A program made the translations under genes and the position numbers. A model generated the notes under the pieces. It saw only the letters and a list, made by a program, of their open reading frames with translations, made no database searches and was not told the origin of the DNA. Of a stretch of DNA of 22,434 nt, positions 1 through 8,409 are shown in pieces. Source of the stretch: CAYMCQ01 sp964389025. Its GTDB lineage: Bacteria > Verrucomicrobiota > Verrucomicrobiia > Limisphaerales > CAYMCQ01. Location of the stretch: contig CAYMCQ010000071.1 of the NCBI GenBank assembly GCA_964389025.1, positions 1-22,434 on the forward strand. Reading direction: 5' to 3'. Each line of letters begins with the position of its first letter. The first letter of the stretch is position 1.

Positions 1-66
1 ACGATGGCGGGTCGTCAGTAATAAATGAAGACGGAGGGATTAAATCAGTGTTTCCTTAGAAGCGTC

Positions 67-1035
67 CTAACGAAGCACATTCCAGAATTTTGAAAGCATC
101 CGCGCGAATTGCGGCCCGAAAAACCGAATCAAAGTCTGGACAAAACGATACGCGAGGTGGGGCGGCGTCGAGCGAAAATAAAGTCCGACATTGTAACGCA
201 GCATTCGCGGCGAAAAACCGGCCCCGTATTTTAGCACGTAGCGTGTCGGCATTGGCGCAGATTTTAGCCGCTCGCACCGGTCAAATCGCGCCGTCAAACC
301 TACTTGCCGAGCCAGTGCAACATTGCGCTTCTGCTGGACGGCGATCAGCCCGTAAGTCTTCCCGCTGCGGAATACGCGATGGGAACCTCGTTCCCATCCG
401 CCATGCTCGCGGAACACAGCGACTGTCGCGTCGGCCTGGGCGCCGCCATGATGCGCAATTAATTTCGCCCACAGCTCCCAGTCGCCGCAAAACAGGGACG
501 TTTCGCGAAAAACGCCAAGCGCGCGGGCATGCTCCACTCGTAAGAGCTGTCCGGGAAACGAAAACGGCGACGTGAACAAGATGTCTTTCAATTCCACCGG
601 CAGCCACGGCGCTGGCAATGGAGCTTTTTGCCACGAGGGTATTGACCTGCCATCGTCGTTCACAACGCGGGTTTGTCCAAAATACAATCCGCGATTGCCA
701 GCCTGTTGATGCAACGCCAACATCACCGCGACAAATTCGGGCATCAAATAGTCGTCATCATGCAAAATTGAAAGCCATGGTGTCGTGCAGATCTCAATGC
801 AAAAATTCCAGTTGCCGAAAATACCGCGCCGACTCGGACTTCGAACATACTCGACGCGCGAGCCGAATTCGTTTTTGACGAATGTCTCAAGTCCCGCGTC
901 CGGCCCGCAATCTTCCACGACCATGACGCGCACCGGCACGGTCTGATTCAGCGCGCTGTTGATGGATTCCCGCAAAAATTCGCGGCGGTCAAACACCGTT
1001 ATCGCAATCGTTATATCATTTGCAGTGAGTTTCAT
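67..1035 (-). CDS. Family 2 glycosyltransferase
   Basis: Probable cytoplasmic or membrane-associated glycosyltransferase that adds a sugar from a nucleotide-sugar donor to a surface polysaccharide or glycan. The 322-aa product begins with a GT-A fold signature: a beta strand ITIAITVFDRREF (about residues 8-20), a nucleotide-binding EDCGPD (41-46) and the metal-binding HDDDYLMP (92-99). The C-terminal 80 residues are basic and hydrophobic and may touch the membrane. I chose the ATG at 1035 (MKLTANDIT) over an in-frame TTG 18 nt upstream because the family fold starts right after it. It lies 37 nt downstream of a flippase and close to a TylF-like methyltransferase, so it most likely belongs to an exopolysaccharide or O-antigen-type cluster. 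Donor and acceptor cannot be told from sequence. Confidence 0.88.
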   Translation of the reverse strand: MKLTANDITIAITVFDRREFLRESINSALNQTVPVRVMVVEDCGPDAGLETFVKNEFGSRVEYVRSPSRRGIFGNWNFCIEICTTPWLSILHDDDYLMPEFVAVMLALHQQAGNRGLYFGQTRVVNDDGRSIPSWQKAPLPAPWLPVELKDILFTSPFSFPGQLLRVEHARALGVFRETSLFCGDWELWAKLIAHHGGAQADATVAVFREHGGWERGSHRVFRSGKTYGLIAVQQKRNVALARQVGLTARFDRCERLKSAPMPTRYVLKYGAGFSPRMLRYNVGLYFRSTPPHLAYRFVQTLIRFFGPQFARMLSKFWNVLR

Positions 1036-1072
1036 CTCGCAACGAGGTTCCAAAATAAAACTTTTACAAAAC

Positions 1073-2467
1073 TCATCCTGCTCGGCCCGTGAAGGCCGCC
1101 CGCAAGAACTGCTTCAGCGAAAGCGGCTGGCCGCGAAACCCGCGCCAAATCGGATACCAACTGGCGCACACCTGCGCGGCGATTAATGGCGAGAGGATCA
1201 ATCCCCACAAACCATAACGCGGCGTCATCATCACACTCAACACCATCAACCCGAGGCCAGTAAAGAGGCTGATTTTGAAAAAGGGAATCACGTTTTCTGT
1301 GAACGTGAGATTTCCGAATTGCCCATAAATCAACTGCTGCCCCAAATAAACCAGATAAACTAGCAAGTATACTTTGGGAATCAGGCGCGTATGCGCGCCT
1401 TTCCATTCCAATAATTGATCGCCTAAAAGCATGAGTAACAAAGCCAGGCCGGCATACGTCGCCATTGAGAGTGCCAGACGGCGCGCGAAAATCACTCCCA
1501 TCTGTTCCAGCTTTCCTTGCATCCGCAACATCGTTAATTGCGGCAATTTCACTGTCAACCAAAGCGAAGAGACTCCAACGATGAAAAGACTAACCTGCAC
1601 TGTCAATCCGTATGAAGCTGTGGTCGCGTCACCCAGATAGTTGCTGCAAATCAGGATCGTGCCGTTATTGATTAAATAAACCCCGAGCGACAACACGCCA
1701 AATTTCCAGGCGTTCGGCCAAAGTTTTTTTAACATCATCATTTCGGGTTTCGCTCGCTCACTTGCAGCTTCTGGCAGGGCTTGCAGATAAGATTTGCGAC
1801 ACACTTGGCGTGTAACGAAACCTCGCAACGCCGTCCCTACAACCATCGAGGCAAGTCCGAAACCGGCTAAAAGTAAAACCGCAACGCTCACCACGTAAGC
1901 CAAGCCGCTCCATAGATTGGCAGCCTGCAAGTCGCGCACACGATTGATTCCCTGACAAGCCAACGCCCAATATGAGGTGCCAAGCGTGTATGCAATGCAC
2001 ACAACATAAATTGCCCAAACCAGCCAGATTCGTTCTGGGTGAGGCCAACTACGGATTGGATCGAGCAAAAAAAATGTGCCTCCTACAGCAAGAAGAACCA
2101 CCACGACAAGCGACAGCCGCCAATACAAAAACCGGACTGTCGCGTTAAATTCAAGCAAACGCGGCACATTAGGTTCGTGATTTGCCGGGGGAGGCCGAAG
2201 TCCAATCGTGTCAAAGTCCTCTGCGCCTGCCCAGAGATAACTGTAAACACGTGAGATTGCCTGCCCAAAACCGAAGTCTGCCAAAGTCGCCACTCCTCCC
2301 AGTGCAAGGAAAACCCACCACAGTCGAAGTTCCGCCGTCGAAAGCTTGCTCAACACAATCGGCAGAAGAATCAAGTTAGCGCCGATGCGCACCACCGTGC
2401 CCAACACTCCGTAGAGCATGGCTGATTGTTTAACCCGCCTCCAACCGTTCAGCAGCTTATCGCGCAT
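1073..2467 (-). CDS. Polysaccharide flippase (Wzx/MATE-like)
   Basis: A 464-aa polytopic inner-membrane protein of the polysaccharide-transport family, expected to flip lipid-linked oligosaccharide units across the membrane. The N-terminus has a typical family pattern: an amphipathic start, the helix LYGVLGTVVRIGANLILLPI (about 19-38), then an LSTAELRLWWVFLALGG stretch and a DFGFGQAISR motif (about 64-73). Roughly a dozen hydrophobic segments follow. The loop around residues 80-105 is an unusually long soluble insert. The ATG at 2467 is supported by the family N-terminus. It starts 23 nt after the TylF-like gene stop and precedes the GT2 gene, suggesting one transcript. A separate flippase N-terminal remnant lies upstream of the TylF gene, so this may be the retained one of two flippases. 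Confidence 0.85.
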   Translation of the reverse strand: MRDKLLNGWRRVKQSAMLYGVLGTVVRIGANLILLPIVLSKLSTAELRLWWVFLALGGVATLADFGFGQAISRVYSYLWAGAEDFDTIGLRPPPANHEPNVPRLLEFNATVRFLYWRLSLVVVVLLAVGGTFFLLDPIRSWPHPERIWLVWAIYVVCIAYTLGTSYWALACQGINRVRDLQAANLWSGLAYVVSVAVLLLAGFGLASMVVGTALRGFVTRQVCRKSYLQALPEAASERAKPEMMMLKKLWPNAWKFGVLSLGVYLINNGTILICSNYLGDATTASYGLTVQVSLFIVGVSSLWLTVKLPQLTMLRMQGKLEQMGVIFARRLALSMATYAGLALLLMLLGDQLLEWKGAHTRLIPKVYLLVYLVYLGQQLIYGQFGNLTFTENVIPFFKISLFTGLGLMVLSVMMTPRYGLWGLILSPLIAAQVCASWYPIWRGFRGQPLSLKQFLRAAFTGRAG

Positions 2468-2490
2468 GATTTAAAGTCAAATCGATCATT

Positions 2491-3342
2491 TCAGGCGGAT
2501 CTTCGCTGCCAAAAAACCCCGTCACGATCAATGGTCTTAATGCTTTCAGAAATGCCATAAGCCTTGCGATAGTCTTCGACCGCCTGCCGGCAAGCCGGCA
2601 CAGAACCGTAATCATCCACAATCAAATAGCCGCCGCTCGAAAGTTTTGGATACAAACTCGTCAGCGCATCCATTGTGGATCCATACATGTCTCCATCAAG
2701 TCGCGCGACCGCCAGTTTTTCAATCGGTGCTTTGGGCAAAGTATCTTTGAACCATCCCGCTAGAAAGCAGACTTGGTCGTCCAGCAAATCGAATCTCTCA
2801 AAATTTGCCTTCACCTCGTCAAGCGATACGATGAGTTGCATGATTTTATGATGAATGCTGCCGCGATCCGCAGGATTTTTTTCAGCATCAGGCGGCGGCA
2901 ATCCTTGAAAAGAATCAGCCACCCAAACGCGCCGGTCATTTATGCCATGCGCCTTTAAAATACCGCGCATGAAAATCGTGGAGCCACCGCGCCAAACGCC
3001 AGTTTCGATCAGATCACCCGGCACATCCTTGTTCAGCACATCCTCAACACAAAACTGGAGGTTATCCATTCGCTTCATGCCAATCATAGTGTGTGCCATG
3101 CGCGGCCAGTCACGGCCTTCCAAGCGTTGAGTCAATGGATCAAGCGGCTTTTCGGTTTCGTGCCGCAAAAAAAAATTCAGCAATTTTTTTGTCCGTGTTT
3201 TCAGATTGTTGCCGAAAGGTTGGATATGCGCTCCATCTGCGGCCTCCCAAAGCCACATCGTCAGGCATTTCTTGAGGAGTTCAATGTATGCTTTCTGCAA
3301 ATCTTCTGACGGCACATCCTTGCAAAAAATAGTATTCGACAT
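2491..3342 (-). CDS. TylF/macrocin-O-methyltransferase-like protein
   Basis: A 283-aa SAM-dependent methyltransferase of the TylF/MycF family, which O-methylates sugar hydroxyls with a bound Mg2+. Visible family motifs are the SAM-binding DLIETGVWRGGS (110-121), VADSFQGLP (141-149), the metal-site LDGDMYGST (215-223) and GGYLIVDDYGS (237-247). Between polysaccharide genes this family normally methylates a sugar residue of a surface glycan; that role is inferred from context. I chose the ATG at 3342 (MSNTIF) rather than an in-frame TTG at 3378, because the extra residues overlap a decayed flippase fragment. The first about 70 residues are less typical and may be a lineage-specific extension. 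Confidence 0.87.
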   Translation of the reverse strand: MSNTIFCKDVPSEDLQKAYIELLKKCLTMWLWEAADGAHIQPFGNNLKTRTKKLLNFFLRHETEKPLDPLTQRLEGRDWPRMAHTMIGMKRMDNLQFCVEDVLNKDVPGDLIETGVWRGGSTIFMRGILKAHGINDRRVWVADSFQGLPPPDAEKNPADRGSIHHKIMQLIVSLDEVKANFERFDLLDDQVCFLAGWFKDTLPKAPIEKLAVARLDGDMYGSTMDALTSLYPKLSSGGYLIVDDYGSVPACRQAVEDYRKAYGISESIKTIDRDGVFWQRRSA

Positions 3343-3374
3343 GGTTTCGAGGTTACTGACCGGCTGCACCGATG

Positions 3375-3464
3375 TCAAATTGACGACAGTGTGTAAAGCA
3401 CGTTAGCGCCCAGCACTACGTAGCCGGACAAAAGCGAGTGTGTGAATCGTTTGAAACGCGACAT
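3375..3464 (-). pseudogene. Remnant of a flippase N-terminus
   Basis: A 29-codon reading frame beginning MSRFKRFTHSLLSGY and continuing VVLGANVLYTLSS before TGA. It resembles the first 28 or so residues of Wzx-type oligosaccharide flippases that I recall from Verrucomicrobiota, including the start of the first membrane helix, but the rest of the protein is absent. It sits directly upstream of the TylF-like gene, and the next sequence in another frame runs into that gene. The simplest reading is a deletion that removed most of a flippase gene. A short leader peptide is an alternative. Confidence 0.45.
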
Positions 3465-3473
3465 CGAATTCGT

Positions 3474-3501
3474 GCTGCGCGAGGAATTCACTCCGCGCAG
3501 C
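3474..3501. repeat. Hairpin downstream of the Ig-repeat gene
   Basis: Perfect 8-bp arms GCTGCGCG (3474-3481) and CGCGCAGC (3494-3501) around a 12-nt loop. It lies 53 nt beyond the stop of the Ig-repeat gene, between that gene and the flippase remnant. No U-tract follows on the minus strand, so a simple intrinsic terminator is not supported. It could stabilise a transcript end or be a repeat copy. Confidence 0.35.
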
Positions 3502-3554
3502 GCAAAGAGTAGCAGGAGAGGCTTTGCCTGAGCAACGCCGCGTTAAACCGAAAA

Positions 3555-6518
3555 CTACGGGCCCAGCAGCACGGCGCCGCTCTGAGTCGGTGTCAGGAAA
3601 AACCCGCGCATGACGTTTTGCTCGCGGAGAATGATCCCTTTGATGGGCGTTGAAGCTCCGGTGCCCGGGAAAAGGAAGCTGCCTTTGGCCGCGCCGGAAG
3701 TCACGGTGAGCGTGAGCGCAAGATTGTTTGAGCCGGACGTGACGGTGACCGAGTTGTTCGCGTTGAGCGTGATTGCGTTTGTGATGTCAGGAGAGAGTCC
3801 CCCTCCGGAAAGAATCACCGAGCCGGTCGTAAGATTGAGCACGCGCGTTCCTGCAAGCGGCGGAGTGTAACGTGAACCGGCGGCGGTGACGTCGGTGTCG
3901 AATCCGGCAAGATAATTTTTTCCGATGGCCGCGCTGGTTTTGATCCAGCTCGCGTTGCCTTCGATGCTGCTGGTGCCCGTGTTGGTGAACGTGAGCCAGC
4001 CGATCATCGAGCCTTTGCCTGCATAAATATTTGCGTAGAACGGCCATTGCCCGAATTTCGAAATGTAAGTTTTCTGGCTGGCTTTCACTCCGTCGGCGAG
4101 CGTGCCTTTGAGCGACACTTTTCCGGCGGCGTCAACGTTGACGGTGCCAAAACCATCGCCGTTTGGAATTGTCGCGCTGCCGCCGGACTGGCTGATGAAT
4201 GCCATCGTGTATTTGGCTGCCTGCGGCGCGGGGTTGAGAGTGGCGTTGAAAACCGCGCGGTCGCCGCTCAACGCAGCAACCCAAGCTCCGTCGCTGACGG
4301 TGCCGAAGACCTGGTCGGTCTGGTTGGTCAGATCCATCGAGAATGTAAGTTGCAAGGGCGAAAGACCGGAGCGCGTGATCGTAGCGCTCGCGGTGCCTTG
4401 AAGATTGAAGATTCCCGAGCCGGCGTATTTCGCGCCTCCCAATTGCAGCTTGCAACTGAACGCGCCCTTGTCCGTGAGCTTGAGCGTGAAAAATCCCGAG
4501 GACTGGTGTTCGACGCCGTTGGTGCGGTAGAAAAGCCCCGAGTATGTCCCCTTGCGTGGGATGAACGGATTGGGGATGAAATTTACACGCAGCACAAGGT
4601 TGGATTGCATGGTGAACGTCACCTTTGGATTTGTTGAAATGACTCCGCCAGTCCAGCCGGAAAACACCTGGCCGACGCCGGGTTTGGCTGTAAGGGTGTG
4701 TTGCTTTCCAATCTCCAGCACTTGCCCGCCGAGGTTTGGCGAGACACTGCCGACGCCGTTGGTGATCAACGTGAACCGGTCGGACAGCACATAGACGAAT
4801 TTGCGGAGGAGCGTTGCTGAATAATTTCCGGAGGAGTCGCGGCTGCGCACACGGAAAGTGTTCGTGCCCGGTAACGTGAGCGGGACGGTGACTGTCCAAT
4901 CAGTCGTGCCATTGGCAGGCTGCTGGTTGAGATCATTCATGGTTTGATTGAGCGTCCAGTAGATGGTGCTGACCTCGGCATTGTCCGAGGATGTTCCCCG
5001 GACGACAAGAACAGCATTGCTGTTCCGCGAACCGTCCGCTGGCGAAGTGATGGTGATGGTAGGATTTGTTCTTTCGGCAACGACGGTGAGATTCGCTTCG
5101 TTGCTGTCGGCCTCGTCTGCGCCAAGTGCCACGGCTTCGTTGCTGACGGTGACCGAATACGCCCCCGACTGGCTGGTGGACGTGGCCAGAAACGTGTAAA
5201 TGCTGTTTGTTGCGCCGGGAATGTCGTCGCCATTGAACTTCCACTGATAAGCAAGAGGCGCGGTGCCGGTGGCAGTGACGCTGAAGGTTGCATTATTGCC
5301 CGCAGAGACACTTTTGCTTTGAGGCTGAACGGTGATTGTGGGGGGGACAAACACAGTGAGGCGGATTGCGGAACTGATGGCTTTGATGGCCGCCGGGCTG
5401 ACTGCGTTGACGGCGGTGCTTTGGACAACAACCGAATAATCCGCCGCATCTCCCGGCTGCGCGGCGTCAATGACGAGGACCTCCTCCGTCTCACCGGCCA
5501 TTGCCAGCCCGTTTTTTCGCCATTGATAAATCAAATCATCCGAGCCTTCGGCGTCCACGGTGAAAATGGCGGTGCCATCCTGCACGATGCGCCCATCATC
5601 CGGCTCAACCGTCACGGAGTTTATCGTCGGCGGAATTACCACCGTCAGAGTGGCGCTGTCGCTGTAAACATAGTCGCCGTTGAATGCTGTCGCAGGGTTT
5701 GAGATCAACACTTGATAATCTCCGTCATCGTCGGTCGCTACATTGAGAATCGTCAGGTTCGTCGAAGTCGCGCCGGAAATCCGGCTGCTGTTCGTGACCG
5801 TTTCCCCGTCGTGATACCATTGGTAGGTCACCGGCTGCGTCGGCGGATTTGCGGTTCCCACTTTGACCGTAAAGGCCACGTTGCTGCCAAGGATTTTTGT
5901 TTGGGTCTGCGGCTGGGTAACGATGGTCGGTGGAACATAAACCGTGATAACTGCCACCGCGCTGGTCACTGCTCCTGCGCAATTTTGCACGCGCACCGTG
6001 TAACTTCCCGCGTCAGCAGCCTGAACCGGATCAATATACATAAATGAATCCGTCTTGCCGGCAATCGCGTTGTTGTTTTTCCGCCACTGGTAAGTCATCG
6101 GGCACGATGGGTTGTCTGTCCCGCTGGCGGCGACATCAAGAATGATCGTGTCACCCACCACGTTGGTCTGGCTCTCGGGCTGCGTCGTGATGGCAGGTGG
6201 AACATTCACCGTCAGCAGCGCTGGCGAACTCGTGATGCTGCCCGCGACATTTGTCACCGTGACGGAATAGCTTCCCTCATCGGCGGGTTGCGCATTCGAG
6301 CGGGTGTAAACGCTGCTGGTTGCGCCTGCAATATTCGTGGAGTTGAAACGCCATTGATAACTCAGCGACCCGCCCGTTGCAATGACGCTGAACGTGGCGC
6401 TGCCTCCCTGCGTGACGGTCTTGCTTGCCGGTTGGGTTGAAATCGCCGGGGAAGTCTGCCCAAAACAGGAAAACGCGCTGGCAAGGATTGCAGCGCAGAA
6501 AAGCTGACGCAGTTTCAT
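3555..6518 (-). CDS. Secreted multi-Ig-domain protein
   Basis: A 987-aa exported protein of unknown specific function, probably a surface or extracellular adhesin-like protein. From the ATG at 6518 it has a signal peptide (1-21, MKLRQLFCAAILASAF then SCFGQ). Five tandem Ig-like domains follow at about 24-106, 108-194, 197-294, 297-390 and 392-480, each opening with PP.I..QP or similar, with a central YQW and a closing Y.V.V. Next are a different Ig-like domain (485-577, ITITSPADGSRNSNA), a short InlB-type beta-repeat (581-649, with FSGWTGG) and a roughly 340-residue C-terminal region (650-987) that starts GTYSGLFY and ends GAVLLGP. I have seen such C-terminal regions in large Verrucomicrobia secreted proteins. 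No PEP-CTERM or LPXTG anchor is visible. A GTG start 30 nt upstream was rejected because it would put a polar leader before the signal peptide. Confidence 0.85.
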   Translation of the reverse strand: MKLRQLFCAAILASAFSCFGQTSPAISTQPASKTVTQGGSATFSVIATGGSLSYQWRFNSTNIAGATSSVYTRSNAQPADEGSYSVTVTNVAGSITSSPALLTVNVPPAITTQPESQTNVVGDTIILDVAASGTDNPSCPMTYQWRKNNNAIAGKTDSFMYIDPVQAADAGSYTVRVQNCAGAVTSAVAVITVYVPPTIVTQPQTQTKILGSNVAFTVKVGTANPPTQPVTYQWYHDGETVTNSSRISGATSTNLTILNVATDDDGDYQVLISNPATAFNGDYVYSDSATLTVVIPPTINSVTVEPDDGRIVQDGTAIFTVDAEGSDDLIYQWRKNGLAMAGETEEVLVIDAAQPGDAADYSVVVQSTAVNAVSPAAIKAISSAIRLTVFVPPTITVQPQSKSVSAGNNATFSVTATGTAPLAYQWKFNGDDIPGATNSIYTFLATSTSQSGAYSVTVSNEAVALGADEADSNEANLTVVAERTNPTITITSPADGSRNSNAVLVVRGTSSDNAEVSTIYWTLNQTMNDLNQQPANGTTDWTVTVPLTLPGTNTFRVRSRDSSGNYSATLLRKFVYVLSDRFTLITNGVGSVSPNLGGQVLEIGKQHTLTAKPGVGQVFSGWTGGVISTNPKVTFTMQSNLVLRVNFIPNPFIPRKGTYSGLFYRTNGVEHQSSGFFTLKLTDKGAFSCKLQLGGAKYAGSGIFNLQGTASATITRSGLSPLQLTFSMDLTNQTDQVFGTVSDGAWVAALSGDRAVFNATLNPAPQAAKYTMAFISQSGGSATIPNGDGFGTVNVDAAGKVSLKGTLADGVKASQKTYISKFGQWPFYANIYAGKGSMIGWLTFTNTGTSSIEGNASWIKTSAAIGKNYLAGFDTDVTAAGSRYTPPLAGTRVLNLTTGSVILSGGGLSPDITNAITLNANNSVTVTSGSNNLALTLTVTSGAAKGSFLFPGTGASTPIKGIILREQNVMRGFFLTPTQSGAVLLGP

Positions 6519-6723
6519 CGGACTTTCTTTTTGACTCGAACTCAGCACTCGATCAATCGTTGCTTTTTTTGTTTATCAATTTCTGACGGCATTGCCGCTA
6601 CTGACTCAATTCACCGCATGAACTATTCATCAGCCAATAGCATCTTTGCCGAAAAAGACCTTTCCAGCAAGCTTTGTTTTCCCGGCGAAGGCCCGGCGCT
6701 GCAACCGAGTTTTCCCTGAAAGG

Positions 6724-8409
6724 CTATTTACTCGCAGGAGAGGGGTTGGAAATTGGCTTCATCGTCAGCGGATCACGCAACGGCAACTCGGTAAAACGGC
6801 CTCCAGCAAGCTCTTTCAACGACACCGGATGGTTCGGATGACCGAGCAAAATCTCCCCCTTCTGTCCGACGACGAGGATGACCATTTTGTCCGGTGTCAG
6901 ATATTTTTGCGCGACACGCTGAATGTCCTCCTGGTTCACGGCCTGGATTCGCGCGCGAAAATTTTTCCAGAATCCGGGATTTGTCTTGAAGCGCCCGGTC
7001 AATTCATCCTGCGCGAATTGCGCGGCGACTTGCGACTTCGTGGCGAACGTGCGCGGGAACCGCTCGATGAATCCGCGCTTCGACGTGTTCAATTCCACAT
7101 CGCTCACCGGTTTTTCAGTCATGGTTTTGATTTCGCCGAGAATGATCGAAGCAGCGTAAGCGACGGTGCGCGATTTGGATTGAAATCCTGCTGAAAACGT
7201 CAGCGGATAATAGACGCCGCCGGGAAAACTTGAGTAAGCCGAGTAAGCCAGACCTTCGTCTGAGCGGACTCGGTTCATGATGCGCGACGTGAAACCGCCG
7301 CCACCAAGGATGTCGTTCATCACGATGATGGCAAAATAATCCGGGTTGTCGCGCGTGACGCCCGGCAGCATCATCGCCACGCGACCTTGCGGCACGTCCT
7401 TGTCCACCAAGTAAACACCCGGCGCCGCGAAAGTCGTGTTCGTCGGAATCGGCGGCGGCGTCTCGCTCGTGAATGGCCACGCTGCAAAAAGTTTTTCCAG
7501 TTTCGCAATCATTTCGTCGCGATCAAAATCTCCACTGGCGGCGACAATGAAATTTTTCGGATGAAAATATTTTTTATGGAATGCGACCAGGTCCTCCCGT
7601 TTGATGGACTCGACGGATGCAGCGGTGGAATAATGGTTCGCCCAGAAATTTTCTCCGAACGCCAGGAAGCCGCGCTCGCGAGATTCAATGTCGGACGAAT
7701 CGTCGTTCCGCTGCTTCATCGCCTGAAACATCTGTTGTTTGCGCAGCGTGACCTTGTCCTCCTGAAAACGCGGCGCGCTCAAAACTTCACGGAGAATTTC
7801 CAAACCTTCGTCCGTGTCCTTCGAAAGCAGATTCAACCCGACACTGCCCTGCGAATCGCCGAAGCCGGAACTGAGGTTCGCCGCGAGGAATGCAAGGCGT
7901 TCTTCCAATTCTTCCGCCGTCTTGGACTGTATTCCGCCGCGCGCGAGCAAATAACCCGTCAGATTCACGAGACCCTCCTTGCCTTGCGGGTCAAGAAATT
8001 CACCGACGCGCAGATAAACCGCGATGTTCACCAGCGGCAACTCGCGGTCGGAAATGACGTAGGCAACCGGCCCGTTCTTCAACTCGGCGCGAAAACTTTT
8101 CGGGTCGGGCGGCTCATATTGAAGCGGGGGAAATTTTAATTCTTCGGGACGTGCCGGAATGCTCGATGTCTGAACTGGACTTATTTGTGCCCCGAGCGTC
8201 ATCGCTCCAACGAGCAAAAGTAACGAAACCCTCACCCTGACCCTCTCCCATCCGATGGGAGAGGGGACAGCAGTCGGAGGATTTATTTCTTTCCGAAAGC
8301 CGTCCGGCAAATACTGTGCCTCGTTTTTCCAAAAAGACTGTGTGCGATTCTCCCTCTCCCATCGGATGGGAGAGGGCCGGGGTGAGGGTAAAAAGTTTGT
8401 TGCTTTCAT
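6724..8409 (-). CDS. M16 peptidase subunit without zinc motif
   Basis: A 561-aa (or 503-aa) M16-family protein, the likely non-catalytic partner of the M16 gene just upstream. Where active members have HxxEH, this protein has NLTGY (149-153 in GLVNLTGYLLARGG), so both zinc histidines and the catalytic glutamate are lost. The family's later M16_C region (about 250-545) is present, with GGGGFTSRIMNRVRSDEGLAY. The ATG at 8409 overlaps the upstream stop as ATGA, giving translational coupling. The N-terminus is odd: MKATNF is followed by about 54 codons of inverted-repeat DNA before the hydrophobic VSLLLLVGAMTLGAQ, so a signal peptide has been split in two. A GTG at 8235 would give MRVSLLLLVGAMTLGAQ, a usable signal peptide, and may be the working start. 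Confidence 0.88.
   Translation of the reverse strand: MKATNFLPSPRPSPIRWERENRTQSFWKNEAQYLPDGFRKEINPPTAVPSPIGWERVRVRVSLLLLVGAMTLGAQISPVQTSSIPARPEELKFPPLQYEPPDPKSFRAELKNGPVAYVISDRELPLVNIAVYLRVGEFLDPQGKEGLVNLTGYLLARGGIQSKTAEELEERLAFLAANLSSGFGDSQGSVGLNLLSKDTDEGLEILREVLSAPRFQEDKVTLRKQQMFQAMKQRNDDSSDIESRERGFLAFGENFWANHYSTAASVESIKREDLVAFHKKYFHPKNFIVAASGDFDRDEMIAKLEKLFAAWPFTSETPPPIPTNTTFAAPGVYLVDKDVPQGRVAMMLPGVTRDNPDYFAIIVMNDILGGGGFTSRIMNRVRSDEGLAYSAYSSFPGGVYYPLTFSAGFQSKSRTVAYAASIILGEIKTMTEKPVSDVELNTSKRGFIERFPRTFATKSQVAAQFAQDELTGRFKTNPGFWKNFRARIQAVNQEDIQRVAQKYLTPDKMVILVVGQKGEILLGHPNHPVSLKELAGGRFTELPLRDPLTMKPISNPSPASK
8228..8389. mobile_element. MITE-like inverted-repeat element inside the M16 gene
   Basis: Two copies of a GC-rich repeat, 8228-8267 and 8350-8389, face each other as inverted repeats and match at nearly every position, differing only near the CTGA/CCGG step and the inner ends. 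Each contains a perfect palindrome with 12-nt arms CCCTCTCCCATC and GATGGGAGAGGG around one base (8241-8265 for the first copy). About 82 bp of unrelated sequence lies between. Total length is 162 bp, a multiple of three, so the M16 reading frame stays open. No coding sequence or clear target-site duplication is visible. Confidence 0.7.
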
